A stretch of DNA of 64,000 bases from Fistulifera solaris (GCA_030295235.1 AP026125.1:496001-560000); one strand, 5' to 3'; positions 1 to 11,544 are shown, numbered from the stretch's first letter. The notes: generated by a model from the sequence alone, not told the origin. A program made the numbers and translations.

Positions 1-1273
1 TTGGACTTGCAAGTTTTCTGCTGTAACGGATGTACTTTCAGCGTTAACTTTTAGCGACTCAGCATGACTTTGGAGCTGAGAAAGTTCCTTCGCTGCGTCT
101 GATTTGACTTGTTCTAACTGTTCCTCATGCCTCTTCTGTGCCTGCTCCATGACTTGTTTCCACTTCGTCTCCATCTCATTTCTTATCGCTTCTTCTACCG
201 ATTGCCGTGTTTTTTCAATTTCCGACGCCAATAACGCATTTGATTCGTTTCTGATAGCTTCTAATTGTTCGGCATGATGTTTCTGTAGCTCATCAATAGT
301 GGCCGATTCGGATGCCTCCTTGTTCTGATGCTTCTCTGTTTGTATCGCAAGTTCCGCCTTTAAAGCCTCCATTTCTGTCTGGTGCTCTTTCTGCTTTTGC
401 TCAAGCTCGTTTTTCGCTGCTTCCGCCATTTCCCCTCGAAGCTTCTCCAATTCGGCTGTTCTGGCAACTTGTACCTTATTTTTGAAAGCCAACAACTGGG
501 CTTTCGCCGCCTGCTTTACTTTTTCTACTTCGTCTGCAGTACTCGACGATTGCCCCTGGGCTTCACTCCGTTTCTCCATCTCCGCCTTATGAGACTGTGT
601 CAAAGATTCTTTCAATGCCAGCATTTCTTTCTCGTGTGTTTCTAGCAGCTCCTTCTTTTCCGCCTCCCACGACGAATCCCCTTGTTGACTCTGCTGGCGA
701 AAGTTTTGAAACTCATTTTGCAAGTGCTGCAAGTTCAACGCGTTCTGTTCATCCACCTGTCGCCATGCGGCTTGAAGTTGTAACACCTCATCTTGATCTT
801 CTTTCACGTCTACCATTCCATTCAGAATTTCATCCGTCACCAACGACTTCAGTCGGGCCTTGTCCGTTTCGAGACTTTCGACCTTGGTCGTCAATTGCTG
901 ACGAATCACCGTCAGTGCTTTCACTTTTTATTCATTTTCTGCAAGATCTCCAACAATTCGCTTTTGTCTACGGATTCCGCTTTCGAGGGTGTGGGTACAT
1001 CGACATCGACGACTTCTTTACTTTTGGCCCGTTCCGCCAATTCATTTACTTGGGCAGCCGCTTTCGCCTGTAATTCTTGTGCGGATTGACGCAAGGACGC
1101 ACCGATCGAACTAAAGTTATTGAATCGACCCGCTAAGCCTCCGGAAGGCGTCGGAGATTGCTGCTGTCGACCGTAGATCGGATAATTTGTGTGTGAGAAA
1201 AAGGACCGTCGCGAGATGAATCATCACCGAGGACGATTTTACAACTAAAAAAATACTTTACCTTATCCGACAT
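1..1273 (-). CDS. Golgin-like long coiled-coil protein (5' part, runs off the window)
   Basis: The start ATG is at 1273-1271. A 98-nt GT..AG intron (1261-1164) follows the fourth codon, then the frame reads QQSPTPSGGLAGRF and an acidic linker. From about residue 60 the protein is heptad-rich coiled coil rich in E, K, Q and A (e.g. EKEMLALKESL, RNEMETKWKQVMEQA) and stays open to base 1, so the C-terminus lies outside the window. The segment LLEILQKMNKKVKALTVIR resembles the N-terminal helix of golgin/GRIP-type tethering proteins; that is inference and no GRIP domain is visible. The frame breaks near 922-926, where AATAAAAAGTGA gives a TGA. One extra A in the A-run restores the helix (NKKVKAL). 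The function is probably Golgi or vesicle tethering, but myosin- or kinesin-like tails cannot be excluded. Confidence 0.65.
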
Positions 1274-2189
1274 CTCGCGTTGCTCCTTGCTTCTTCTATC
1301 AACTAGATGATGGGAAGACCGAGTAGTAGAGATTGAAAATACAACACTTCAAAAGCCAAACGCCGCTAATGGCTTTGCCAAGCGATGCGATGTCGTCGTG
1401 TTGTGTGCGCGCAAATAAAACGGTCACATTTGCGTTGGCTCATCCTATTGTCGCACAGCTATAGAAATCTCTTGATGTCTCATGGTACCGGGACTGAATA
1501 CTAACGGAGCGAAATCCGAAAAAGTGAAACGTTTCGTTTTGGTGTACCGGCTCGATGATGAAGGGGGGGGTTTGGGGGGTGAGGTTTTTGAAGTCATCAT
1601 TATTTTTCAGGCTATTTTTAGGCTATTTACTATAGTTCAGAAGGTACTAAAAAAAATCGGGCAAGGTTTTTCGACTACTTAGAAAAAGTATAGTCAATTG
1701 CGGTCATTTTTAAGAAGATTACTATTTTGTATTAAAATAGACAGCTAAATTATTTGAAAGAACAAGAAACAGCCTATCTAGTATCGTCTTAATTTGATCA
1801 TGACAGCGTAGAAACATGTAGTGTCTGATGAAAAGTAGCCTATAGCTTCTAACTTTATATGCCGTATTGTAAAGGAGATGTTAGCAATGACTATTTGTAT
1901 TTAATAAATACAATATAAATTTAGCCTATTTCCTACTGAGTTTTGTTTCTTTCTTCTTTGCGGCTTCCGTGATCCGTGATCCATGCGATCTTCACATTCA
2001 TTTCGATGTTCTCTGGTTTTTGTTTTTCGCCGCAACCGTCGTGTATCGTGTTCATGCCGTAACATCATTGCATGTGATCCGGAATCGTGCGTTCGCTTTC
2101 ATCTATTCATGCCGTAACATCATTGCATGTGATCCGGAATCGTGCGATAACTTCGATTTCAACGTTTTTGGATTTAGACCGCGAGTATT
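1274..2189. other. Gene-free AT-rich stretch upstream of the coiled-coil gene
   Basis: No ORF with protein-like composition is visible. The region holds a G-run at 1563-1578, long AT-rich tracts from 1590 to 1950, and the 41-bp direct repeat listed separately. The first 150 bases are the likely promoter of the minus-strand coiled-coil gene. Confidence 0.6.
2051..2146. repeat. 41-bp direct repeat, two copies
   Basis: An identical 41-base segment beginning TTCATGCCGTAACATCATTG occurs at 2051-2091 and 2106-2146, a 55-base period. It lies just upstream of the Helitron-like remnant. It could be a recent local duplication or part of the element's 5' end. Confidence 0.85.
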
Positions 2190-3030
2190 ATGATCAGCTC
2201 TACCAAGAAAAATAGAATCCGAGAAGCGGTGAAGACGAAGCGCGCGAAGTCTCTGTTTGTAGATATGGATGGTGCGTCTGTGGTTGCTAAAAGAAAGCGT
2301 GCTGCATTTGCAACACGCAACTAGATCATCGAAATGCAGCTACGATATCTTTGAAGGCCTTATCAGAAAGGAATTGGTTTACGCCTGATTCTTCGTTAGA
2401 TGTACCAGTTCCATTTTTCAAGAGAGAGTATCAGGTTCCTGCAGATATTACGTCAAGACTATCTACGGAAGAAAGAAGGTTACTATCTAAAGTTATTATA
2501 TCCCCGCGAACGTGCTTTGAAAGGAAAAATCAATCTTTAAATCTATCAATATGTAATTCATGTCATAAGTCAAAAGAAAAGCCACAAAAATCAATTGTCA
2601 ATATTCCCATCGGAAGAGAGCCCGAGAAGTAAAGCCACAAAAATCAATTGTCAATATTCCCATCGGAAGAGAGCCCGAGATTTTAGCTTCGTTAAATGAT
2701 GTTGAGCTTGCTTTAATCACCATGGGAAGAGTTTCACGACATATCTTTACGATTTATGGTGGTGCTCATAAGTCGATGAAGACGTGGCATAAGATGTATG
2801 TCAATGATGTTAGTCATACAATTGCGGCGCTGAATACGTTAGAAGTTGCTATCGCAAGACCTACTATTTTCTGTGTCCTGTCGGGCCCGTTTACTCCTCA
2901 ACAAAAAGCGAAAGCTTTGAGGATCGTCGCGATTCATTCACGATCAACAATCATTCACGGATTCACTTTTACGCCTCATACTAGGCGCAAGCCCACAATC
3001 GGATCGTTTATCATCTCCGGCATCTTTTAG
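2190..3030 (+). pseudogene. Decayed Helitron-like helicase N-terminal region (DUF6570-type), broken
   Basis: Three pieces in shifted frames resemble the region upstream of the helicase in Helitron-type transposon proteins: a basic start at 2190 (MISSTKKNRIREAVKTKRAK, TAG at 2322), an open stretch 2321-2632 ending in a C-x2-C-x-H-like segment (ICNSCHKS), and 2680-3030 with the family-like pattern I-G-x-E-P-E-I-L-x-S-L-N-x-V-E-L-A-L-I. The middle break is a 53-bp tandem duplication (2578-2630 and 2631-2680) that adds a TAA. Without the second copy the frame reads straight through. No helicase motifs, HUH nuclease or 3' hairpin are present, so this is a truncated relic. The family assignment is from remembered pattern only. 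Confidence 0.5.
2578..2680. repeat. 53-bp tandem duplication inside the transposon remnant
   Basis: The block starting AAAGCCACAAAAATCAATTG is repeated after 53 bases and both copies are identical. Because 53 is not a multiple of three, it shifts the frame and introduces the TAA at 2630-2632. Confidence 0.9.
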
Positions 3031-3161
3031 ACTAGGACGACCCTTTTACAAATTTGCCACATAAATATCTGATCATTAACTAAATTCTAATAGTAGTAAA
3101 AATATTCACCGAAGAACATGAGAGCGGCAGAAAAGATACCAGGTAAGCATATTCACGCTTC

Positions 3162-4551
3162 CTATTTCTTCTTTTTCGTCCTTAACGATCGGAAACTCGG
3201 CTTCTTCTTGCTCTTTACCGCGGTTGCTACAGTTGGTATCAACGGCATAACTGCAGTGTCATGGTTCTCCTCCTCTTCAAAGGGCGGATCATCTATAGTG
3301 ATTTCTGGCTCTACAAAAGGCTCCGCTGGTGTCGGAGCAGCCAGGCGTTGCTCTTTTAGAGCATCCTCCTCCAGTACTTCTTCCTCGTCTTTGGCGCGGG
3401 GATCGTAGGGAGGATTCAACAAAAGAGTATTAGATTCATTTTCATCCGATTCCGGTGGGTCTTTGGTATTTTGATCAACCGTCACCAATGGTTCATAGAT
3501 TCGTTTCTTTTCTTCTTCCGTGAGTTGGAAAACAGACAAATCTGAAACACAAGAACGATATAAAACAGAGTGAGTCTTTCCCTGTTCGTTGCCCTCTGTA
3601 AAAAACATATTGACGTACCCAGATCCGCGCGCGTCGAAGGATCCAGTGCCTTTTCAATCAGCCGCGGATTCCGAATCAACTCGGCTTGATACTTTCGTTT
3701 CAACTGTTTCCGCGTTCTCTTTTCTTGAAAGAATGCTTCCATCGTACCAAAATCGGTCCCGACTTGTCGGAGCGCTTGATAAAAAGTCGAGTCTGATCGG
3801 CCGTCCATCGCTGCGACTTGTTGCGATTCGTAAACGAATGCGCCGTGGCACCGACGACGGCCAGCTGGGCTTCTTCTTCCACCACCGACGCATCTTCGTC
3901 CGCCCGGTTGGCCCGATTGATGACGACACTACTTTCTTGCAACACAATTTCTCCATTCACAATTTGGACGACGGGACCCGCCGTCTCGTCCCGGACTTCG
4001 CGGTGTTCTCGATGCGGGGCGGGTGTTTCTTTCGCTGCAGTACCTTTTTTGCGTTTCACTTTAAATTGACTGCAAAATGTTGTCAAGCGGGGACGATCGC
4101 CGGGATCTTTGGCCAATATGGCCTCGTCCATTTCATCCATGGCCTTGGTGTCTTCGACAGTAAAGACTCGTGTGGTCGCTGGTGTCGGAAGCGGCTCCTC
4201 GATGGCGGTCTCGGATGCTTCGACAGTTGTTGTTGTGTGAGGCCGTAAAGGTCCGACGGAAACGGCAATCTTCTTGGATTTTTTGGGACGAATGCGTGGC
4301 CGTACTGCTTTGGGTGGAGGAGCCAAAGGCAGCATTTCCGGTTCGTCTTCCGGATTCAAGTCCTCAGGAAATTCTTCTTCTTCTGCAATGGGTTGTTGTT
4401 GCTCTTCCAAAGCGTGGCTCACGTCGGAATTCGTGCGCTGTTTGTGGACCGCCTTGACATTCGTCAAACTGGTGGGTCGAAAATTGCGTTTTCGTTTTTT
4501 ACCCGTTTGGATCACGTGATGTAGCGGCGTGAGGGCAGCTTCGTCGGACAT
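3162..4551 (-). CDS. BDP1: TFIIIB B'' subunit Bdp1-like, SANT domain
   Basis: Exon 1 is 4551-3619, a 77-nt intron spans 3618-3542, and exon 2 is 3541-3162. The expected length is about 437 residues. The N-terminal 240 residues are acidic and disordered with basic patches. The SANT domain follows from about residue 250, with W-T-A-D-Q-T, F-Y-Q-A-L, the Bdp1 hallmark V-G-T-D-F-G-T-M, and RTRKQLKRKYQAELIRNP. Bdp1 closes the TFIIIB-DNA complex at RNA polymerase III promoters. The frame breaks inside the SANT domain at the A-run 3781-3785: one further base restores RLFYQALRQVG. The C-terminus is acidic then strongly basic (SLRTKKKK). The gene is divergent from the Mg transporter, with about 425 bp between the starts. 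Confidence 0.85.
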
Positions 4552-4976
4552 TATGGATTCTTTAACAAGTTTATATGGTAATGATCATCGAAGAAAGCAA
4601 AAAAGAGTCTCCTTTGTTGATTATTGTTGAGACTTTAGGAATGAAGAGTGCTGTTTTTATAATGTGCTGTGTGCTGTGCGTTGTGCGCTACAAACTACAA
4701 AACCGAAACGAAAGGAGCAAAAAATTGTCGTATGTCCGTCCGGTATACACGAAATAGTCCGAGAACGTTTTAGATCGTACTTATGAGAACCGCTAAGACT
4801 AGTAAGACGTCAGCGACACGCTTTCTTTTCTCGTTTTCTCTCCCCAACATTTTTCCAACGCTTTCGTTTTTTCTTGTAGTGAAATCATCGTTTTGCAATA
4901 TAGAACAAAAACAAATAGAGATTATAAATATTCGTTTGATCCGGTTGACTGCTCAACACAAAAGAATGTTTTGAAA
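4552..4976. other. Divergent intergenic region between Bdp1 and MgtE-like genes
   Basis: About 425 bp of AT-rich sequence with no convincing ORF. It should hold the promoters of both flanking genes. I see no recognisable element beyond pyrimidine-rich tracts near 4830-4870. Confidence 0.5.
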
Positions 4977-6032
4977 ATGGGCAGAATAGGGAACACGTGT
5001 GCAATACTTCTCTTCTCCTCTTTCCTACAAAGAGCGAAAGGATGGCAAGGAGGGTCACTCCATTTTCGCCTGGCAATGCCAAATGTTCGGTCACTCCGAC
5101 GACTTTCGTCCAGTGACTTGGAGCACACGGAACGAATCGATCCTCTTACATTTAATCCCGAACTAGGAAGCACTCGATCGGGTCGAAACCGAAAATGTGC
5201 GATTGCAACAGACGTTAGACAATCGGATCATCTTAGAAGTTTTTGAAGGAGAATCGAGAATGAAACGCGATTTGGCGAATTCGGGAGATTCCGTAACATT
5301 GACGGCCGAAAACATGCTGGGGGAAGAGACCTATTTGCAGGACGAGGAGTGTTTGTTGGAGGATCCCGATAGTTGTCCCATTGAGCCGCAGATACCGTTT
5401 GGTGAAGCACTCCGTGATCGAGCGTTTTGGTTGGTGGGTCTTTTGGCGATGCAGTCCTGTAGTGGCTTCATTCTCGCGAACAATGAGGCGCTACTCGGAA
5501 ATCATCCGATCAGTAAGTACTTACGGATCGTGTTGTGTTTGTATATAATATTCTACGTCCTTTCCATTGACATGCGATTAAAGTTGTCTATTTCTTGACC
5601 ATGTTGGTGGGAGCGGGCGGCAACGCCGGCAACCAAGCGAGTGTACGAGTCATACGAGGATTGGCATTAGGGACTTTGAACAAAGACACACAACGCCAGT
5701 TTTTGGTGCGCGAATTCAAAATGGCGTGTGCCTTATCGATGATTCTTTCACTGACAGGATTCATTCGCGCCGCTGTCTTTCGAACACCGTTTCCGGAAAC
5801 GATTGCTGTTACGACTGCCCTGGCGTTGATTGTCTTTAGCAGCATTTGTCTTGGTGCTGTGTTGCCGCTCTTTCTCAAAGCTTTAGGTGTTGATCCGGCG
5901 CACAGTAGTACAACCATCCAGGTTGTCATGGATATTCTAGGGGTTCTGCTTTGTGTGTTCGTCTCGAGCATTGTCCTCGACAGTCCGCTGGGTGCCCTGC
6001 TTGTTTCACGGCTGTCCTTTGGTGCCGCATGA
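4977..6032 (+). CDS. MgtE/SLC41-type divalent cation transporter
   Basis: Exon 1 is 4977-5512, a 71-nt intron spans 5513-5583, and exon 2 is 5584-6032, giving about 327 residues. The N-terminus starts with a hydrophobic segment (CAILLFSSFL) that could be a signal anchor. A helix with ETENVRLQQTL follows, then the MgtE integral-membrane domain: RDRAFWLVGLLAM, the family signature TMLVGAGGNAGNQASVRVIR created across the splice, and three further hydrophobic helices ending LLVSRLSFGAA. The family moves Mg2+ across membranes. The cytosolic N and CBS domains of bacterial MgtE are absent, as in SLC41-type proteins. The start frame and the domain frame meet only if one G is dropped near 5166 (giving NPELEALDRVETE). 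An unseen upstream intron ending at that AG is the alternative. Confidence 0.75.
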
Positions 6033-6378
6033 TACAGGTTGAGATCATAATATATTACTGACTAGATTGACTCAATAGAATCCTCGGGTATGCTTGAATT
6101 ATAATAGAGGAGTGTGTAACTAAACTGACGCCGGTTATTCGGGTTTTTGTAGTTCACAATAGGGCAAAAGGTTTCCTACTAGTGTTTCGGCTCATAATAA
6201 TTACAAACACAAGTGGTTAGTCCGTCAACCGATTACAAACCCAAACCACGAAAAATTTGAAAGAAAAATGTTGGAATGAATACGACGCTGAATAGACCGC
6301 GATGATACCTTATTCTCAATGTTCGACTAAATAGCAGATTTTAAAAGCGTATTAAGCATCGTTGACTCAACTCTATAA
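6033..6378. other. Intergenic spacer
   Basis: 345 bp, AT-rich, with no ORF or repeat I recognise. It should contain the MgtE-like terminator and the promoter of the PDCD2-like gene. Confidence 0.5.
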
Positions 6379-7740
6379 ATGTGGCGCGGAGAAGATTTTA
6401 ATGAGAACGGCGAAGCGGTTCGACTCTACCAGCCGATTCTGTACGGCAAGAAACCGGTCCAAGAGGATCTGACTTGTTCGTTCATCGGAGGACAGTCGTC
6501 TACACCCCTTCCATGCAGCTCTTGTCAAGATTCTATGTATCTTCTCGTGCAGCTCTACATACCATCGCAGTCTTCGCCTTTTACGAAGAACAGAACGCTG
6601 CAAATTTATTGCTGCAATCGAGCGTCCTGCACAGAGGCACTATTTCTTCCCAAAGAAAAGGGAAAGCTCGTAGATGGAGGTGGCGTTGTTGTCTGTAAAC
6701 GCATCGTGACAGAAGCAAGTTTGGCCCCACCAAAAGAGGTCAAAGGCGATGATTGGGATGCACCCGATACCAATGATTGGACGGTAGAATCTGTCGACGA
6801 AGAAGGAGAAATGCAGTCCCTCGAGGCCAAGCTGGCCGCCATGGAGACAATGCCGACAAAATCAAAAGCTGTTGTACAAAAGAATAAGCCCGTTGAATCC
6901 GGCAATGCCTTTCCGAGTTTCTTGATTCATTCACAACAGGAACCTCCGGCTCTGAGACCTGTCGAAGATGAAGACGACGTCGGCATGACGGGTTCCGATG
7001 ATAAGATACAAAAAATGCTGGAAAAATATATGATGGAAGAAGAGGACGAAGAAATTTTGACAGCACTTCGTGGCGTAGGATCATCGAGTGGTGGTAGTCG
7101 CGGTGGAGAAAAGGATGAACGTCTTTCAGCAGCCGATCGAGCCATACTGACGTTTTCTGATCGTCTCAAACGTTCGCCCCGTCAAGTCGTACGCTACGCC
7201 TACAATGGGGTGCCGCTGTGGTCCATGTAAGTGTGTTTTTGTTGTGAACGTTTGTGGTTGTTATCGGGTGCTCATCGCATCGTTCTCTCTAGTCCTATCG
7301 AGAGCCCTATTGAAGAAAACAAACACATTCCGCAACGAGCCAAGGCCAAAAAAGCCGCTGCCGCACGCAATAGGGAGCCGGTGATACCCGCGTGTCGATG
7401 TGGTTCCCCCCGAGTCTTTGAACTGCAAATTCTCCCTTCACTGTTGCATGTTTTGGAAGTCGACAAAGCTGCCACCGGGACTGATCTGGGATCACTGTAC
7501 AATTGTGGAATGAATTGGGGCAATTTATGCGTCTATTCGTGTCCTCGTTCGTGCTCAGAGTCGGATTCGGAATTTGTGGTGGTACAAGAATCCGTAGATG
7601 AGAAGCCGGCGGAAGCTCGACGCGCTCTGCAGGACGTTGTTATTCAGGAAGATTCTCAATTCGCAGACGAAGATGAAGACGAGGACGAGGATGAAGGTGG
7701 CGACGAAAGTGACGAGGAAATGGACGATGATGAATGCTAG
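6379..7740 (+). CDS. PDCD2/PDCD2L (Tsr4-like) ribosome-assembly protein
   Basis: Exon 1 is 6379-7226, a 66-nt intron spans 7227-7292, and exon 2 is 7293-7740, giving about 431 residues. The N-terminal part has the paired-cysteine pattern of the family (TCSFIGG, PCSSCQDSMYLLVQLY, IYCCNRASC). An acidic linker leads to the PDCD2 C-terminal domain, with VVRYAYNGVPLWS before the intron and C-R-C-G-x-x-R-x-F-E-x-Q-x-x-P-x-L-L after it, then NCGMNWGNLCVYSC. Tsr4/PDCD2 proteins are dedicated chaperones of ribosomal protein uS5 in 40S assembly. The C-terminus ends in a run of Asp and Glu. No frame breaks are seen. Whether it is the PDCD2 or PDCD2L type is not decided. Confidence 0.85.
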
Positions 7741-8229
7741 TTTATTTCTTAGCTCTTTCAAAATGTTATCTTCATTAGACGTAGGCAATATTGATGATGA
7801 AGGAAGCATCCAATGACTCTCTAATAATTAATAGACGCTTGTCTTGCGTGCATGTTCGAAAAAAATTAGTAGTAATTGGGTGCAATAAGGCAAACCGTGA
7901 ACACAACCACTGTGACATAATTTTTACAAATTTTGCATTTCTCTTGCGCGCCTGTCAGCCCAGCCCCGTACGGAATTTCCCTCCACGAAAAAAGGAGGGA
8001 AAACGACGCTGCAGGCGTTTGGGGGAAACGCATCATCGCGAGGCGTGAAAGGAAGTAGAAAAGCGACCTTCCACCATTCATTCCTTCGTGATGCTTTGAA
8101 AGCGGGTTATTATTTACGAAAGAAAGGACGCGGGGAATCGACAGCGCATTGCGGTACTTATTTCACAGAGCGACACTTTGCGCACAGAGCAAGAACATCC
8201 AAGGATCGTCAACAAAAAACAATTCGACC
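7741..8229. other. Intergenic spacer upstream of the GNAT-LysM-HMG gene
   Basis: About 490 bp. Short ORFs here lack protein-like composition. The region from 8080 to 8229 reads open in frame with the downstream gene but has no ATG, so it is probably 5' UTR. Confidence 0.5.
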
Positions 8230-11200
8230 ATGGACAGCTCGCACTGGAATGCGACACGCGCCAAGCAAGAGCCACTGCACCAACCCAATTACAGTTTCGC
8301 TTGCGTACCAAAAGCCCGGCCAGACTTGCAAGGATCGTCCTTGCAACGCATCGATGATCGTCAGCATTTATTGAAAAGCATGGCGGAAATGTTGCTCCTC
8401 TGCAAGGAAGCGACCCGACGCCGGCCCACGGGCAAAGGCTCCGGAAGTAAGCCCTTGTCGCTCGAGTACATGGCGGACCGCTTGGACATCGATGATCCCC
8501 TCTTCGGTTACGTCATTCGTACGAACGAAAATTTGGAGCAGCACGAAAGTTGGAAGAAGGGCATGTTGCAGGGCTTTATTACGGTGACGACGTTTACCAA
8601 CTGGCAACGAACGTTTCGTTGGGATTCTTCGTTAGAAGCGGCGTTTGATCCGGATACGTTGGAGGAGCGTGTTTGGGATAGTACGAACCAACTGGCGAGG
8701 GAGCTTCAGTCCACCGTTCGATTCGGTAATATTTGGGAAGAAGGTGTGGTGTGGCCTCGCATTGCCGAAATTTCGCTATTAGGTGCACTGGGATGCGGCA
8801 GGGTAAGTTAACTGAGAATGTTGTATTTACTGCTTGTGGTATTTTGCTATATTTTTGACTCACGAATGTCCTGAATTGAATGCTGGACAGGCTTTGGTAG
8901 CTTTAGTGATTGAGGAACTGGAGCGTATGAAAGCGTCCGGAAAAGCCAATTATGATTACGTCGTCTTGCAAGCAACAGATAATTCCATTCCTTTTTATGA
9001 ATCGATGGGCTTTGTCCGTGTGGGTGCCGTTACATCCGTCGACGAAGCGGAGCAAAACAAACGATTCTATGAAGATGCGCACGAGTCGTCAAACGAAGTA
9101 ACCGCGGAGGTGTTACCCGATCGTTCCCCAGAAAAGCCTTCGGCACTGGCTATTCCGAACCATTTTGTCAAGTCGGAGCTTACCACATACAAAACAGCCA
9201 AGGCAGGAACTACTCTAGCCGACGTTGCCAAGCGATGCCGAGCGGATGTGTGGGATATTATTTTTCTAAACAAGAACACGTACGGTGATTTGACACCGAG
9301 TAGTCGACTATTGGCAGATACGATACTCTATGTTCCCGCGAAATTCGATTCTTCCAGTTCGCCTCGTAAAGAACGTTTCACGAGACAGTCCGAAACCGAG
9401 ACTCCACAATATTACACAGCAAAGGAGAATGATACGCCACGCCTAATCGCAAAAATGTTTGGTGTAAACTGCCTCGATCTGGTGGAAGCGAATAAGGTCC
9501 GACTACCAGGGTTAATATCCAATTCGAGACTTAAGAATGGCACCAAAGTTAAAGTCTCGCATCTCGATCAACCGGAGGTCGCTTACAAACCTTATGCTCA
9601 TTGGTCATTCCCCGACGATAGCTTCGAGGAAGGCGAGCCCAGTTATATGATGGCTCGCAAGCTGGAACGACGCCGAGGAAATGACGCACGAGAGCGCCCG
9701 TTTGCCGCATCTCTGGCGGTCAGCGTGTCCAACTACGAACCAACCGACCTTTTGCTTCCTCCATCACCCTCACCTGTCAAAATCAGAGAAAGACATTCCA
9801 GTGTCCACAAGAATCGACGTAAATCTCTTCCGAATGAGCCGGTGCGACCCAAGAAGCCGATGGGATCGTACTTTTTCTTTGCAACGGAACAAAGGCAAAT
9901 TTATAAAGATCAGTTTGAAGGCAAAACTACCGGTGAGGTTTCGAAGATCTTAGCCGACGAATGGAAGGTTTTACTGGAAGACGAAAAGCAGAAATACGTT
10001 GAAATGGCCGCGAATGCTAAAGCGGAGTATGATGAAGCGAAGATAGTGTACGAAAAGGAGCTGGCGGCTTATCGCGCTGCCAATACATCTCAAGTTGATT
10101 CCGAATCCTCTGAAGCTGCAAAAGAAGACTACGCGACCCAAAAGAAGATTGATTTATTCAATAAAGTTGTCAAGCTAAAGCCTCAAGCTATCACTGAAGG
10201 TTCTGAATACCAATACTGGTAAGTTGGCTTTGACATGTCTGATGTGGTGCGAAGTGTTTATCATTTTCTCCCTAACAATAGTTCGCAGGTATGTACTCAC
10301 TTACATTCCTGATTTGAAATGGTGCCACTTGGCGCCCATGGTTCAGGTTGGCGTATTTAGTTCCGATAAAACAAAGGCCGCAGGTCGTCCAAAGTATATG
10401 TTGGTTGACGAAAGCTTGGGCAAAGAAGTCGACATCGCTGCTAGTTTTTGCATTCCCGTAAAGGCTCGTTTCATGAAACGTACACTTGATGCGGATAAAG
10501 AAGAATGGGATGTTATGGATGACATGACGGATTGCGTCTCGTCGAAACGTCGCTGCTCGATCGGTGCAGGTTCTTCTACTGCTAGTAAGAAAAGTGTTTC
10601 TTCTCAGGTCCTTGTCGCAAAGTATCCAGGTAGTTCCGCACTGGTTACGGTACGTTTGGTATGCGTAGATGATGAAAGCCAAACGTCTCCGCAGCGAAAA
10701 CGAGGCAGACCGATGGGATCGAAAAATCGCTCAACTCCGCCGCCGCGCCGAATCAGTGAAAGTGAGACATCCCCTGCAAGTCTTTCATCGGAATCGTCGC
10801 TTTCGACATTGAATCTTGACTTCTTTATCTCAAACACGAAGAAAAAAGCTTCTTCTGGGCCCATTGCCAAGCAGCCCAAGAAAAGAAGCACAACTGCTAC
10901 GACATCTAAAACAAAGGCCTCAAAGAAGGCCACGTCGTCAAAGCAGAAGAGCAAGTCCAACGTTTTGCCACCGTTAACCCCAGAGTCGAGTAGAAAGAGG
11001 CTTTTAGCTTCCTCATCAGCCGAACCATCTTCAAAACGAGCTAGACGAAGCGCTGCTCCTCGGTTTCTTGGAGAAACAGTTATTGAATTTGACGATAAGT
11101 CAGACAAGATCCCCTACAACCCACCGAAAAAGGCGGGTCAACGTGCAACAGACAAGTCCACCACTCCTGATATTCCATTAGTTTCGGGCTTCAAAACTAA

Positions 11201-11492
11201 CACAACCCGCTTGAAGAGGAAGTCGGAGGACATTTCGACTAAAGATCCTAGCAAGACCGTCCAAAAGTCGGTTGCTACGACAAGCAAACGCTGGCATCCG
11301 TTTCGAGAGACGAGAAACGGAAAACTCACACCTAGAACTAGGAGATCCGAAAATCAACCTTCCCCAGCTGTCCTTCGAGTGTCTCCTCGCATTCTCAACT
11401 CAAAGGACAATGTGATCGATGAAAAACCGAAAGCCAAGCCGACTCTTTATGAAGTCATCAGCAGAAAACGATCTGTCGGGAATCATGGTTAA
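8230..11492 (+). CDS. GNAT acetyltransferase - LysM - LysM - HMG-box - AT-hook fusion protein
   Basis: Exons 8230-8802, 8891-10218 and 10289-11492 join in frame without any repair (about 1034 residues). The first in-frame ATG is 8230. A GNAT fold spans roughly residues 60-260: exon 2 starts with the acetyl-CoA-binding loop GCGRALVALVIEEL and ends in PFYESMGFVRVG. Two LysM repeats follow (YKTAKAGTTLADVAKRC to ILYVP; YYTAKENDTPRLIAKMFGV). Then comes an HMG box (RPKKPMGSYFFFATEQR to AAYRA), an unrecognised conserved-looking block (TYIPDLKWCHLAPM to CIPVKAR), and a basic tail with AT-hook-like KRGRPMGSKN. The content suggests a chromatin-associated acetyltransferase. Two LysM modules, normally glycan-binding, are odd in a nuclear protein. 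The substrate is unknown. Confidence 0.85.
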
Positions 11493-11544
11493 ACTTCCGG
11501 AGCAGAAAGAGACAACTATCTTTAATTTAGCAATTTAGTTAGAC

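Noticed and set aside
922-927. TGA in the coiled-coil gene as a selenocysteine codon
   Set aside because: The same frame meets another stop within three codons, whereas a one-base shift restores a long coiled coil.
382-1089. Plus-strand ORFs of 87-158 codons at the left edge
   Set aside because: They are antisense to the heptad-rich coiled-coil gene and rich in F, L and S as expected for its complement.
3589-4248. 219-codon plus-strand ORF antisense to Bdp1
   Set aside because: Composition mirrors the minus-strand coding sequence and has no start context. The Bdp1 SANT domain is on the other strand.
4575-4974. Small plus-strand ORFs in the Bdp1-MgtE spacer
   Set aside because: Random composition with many Lys/Asn/Phe codons from AT-rich DNA and no motif.
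5197-5598. Separate gene starting at 5197
   Set aside because: It begins with a non-ATG codon and continues through a splice into the MgtE domain, so it is exon 1 of the transporter.
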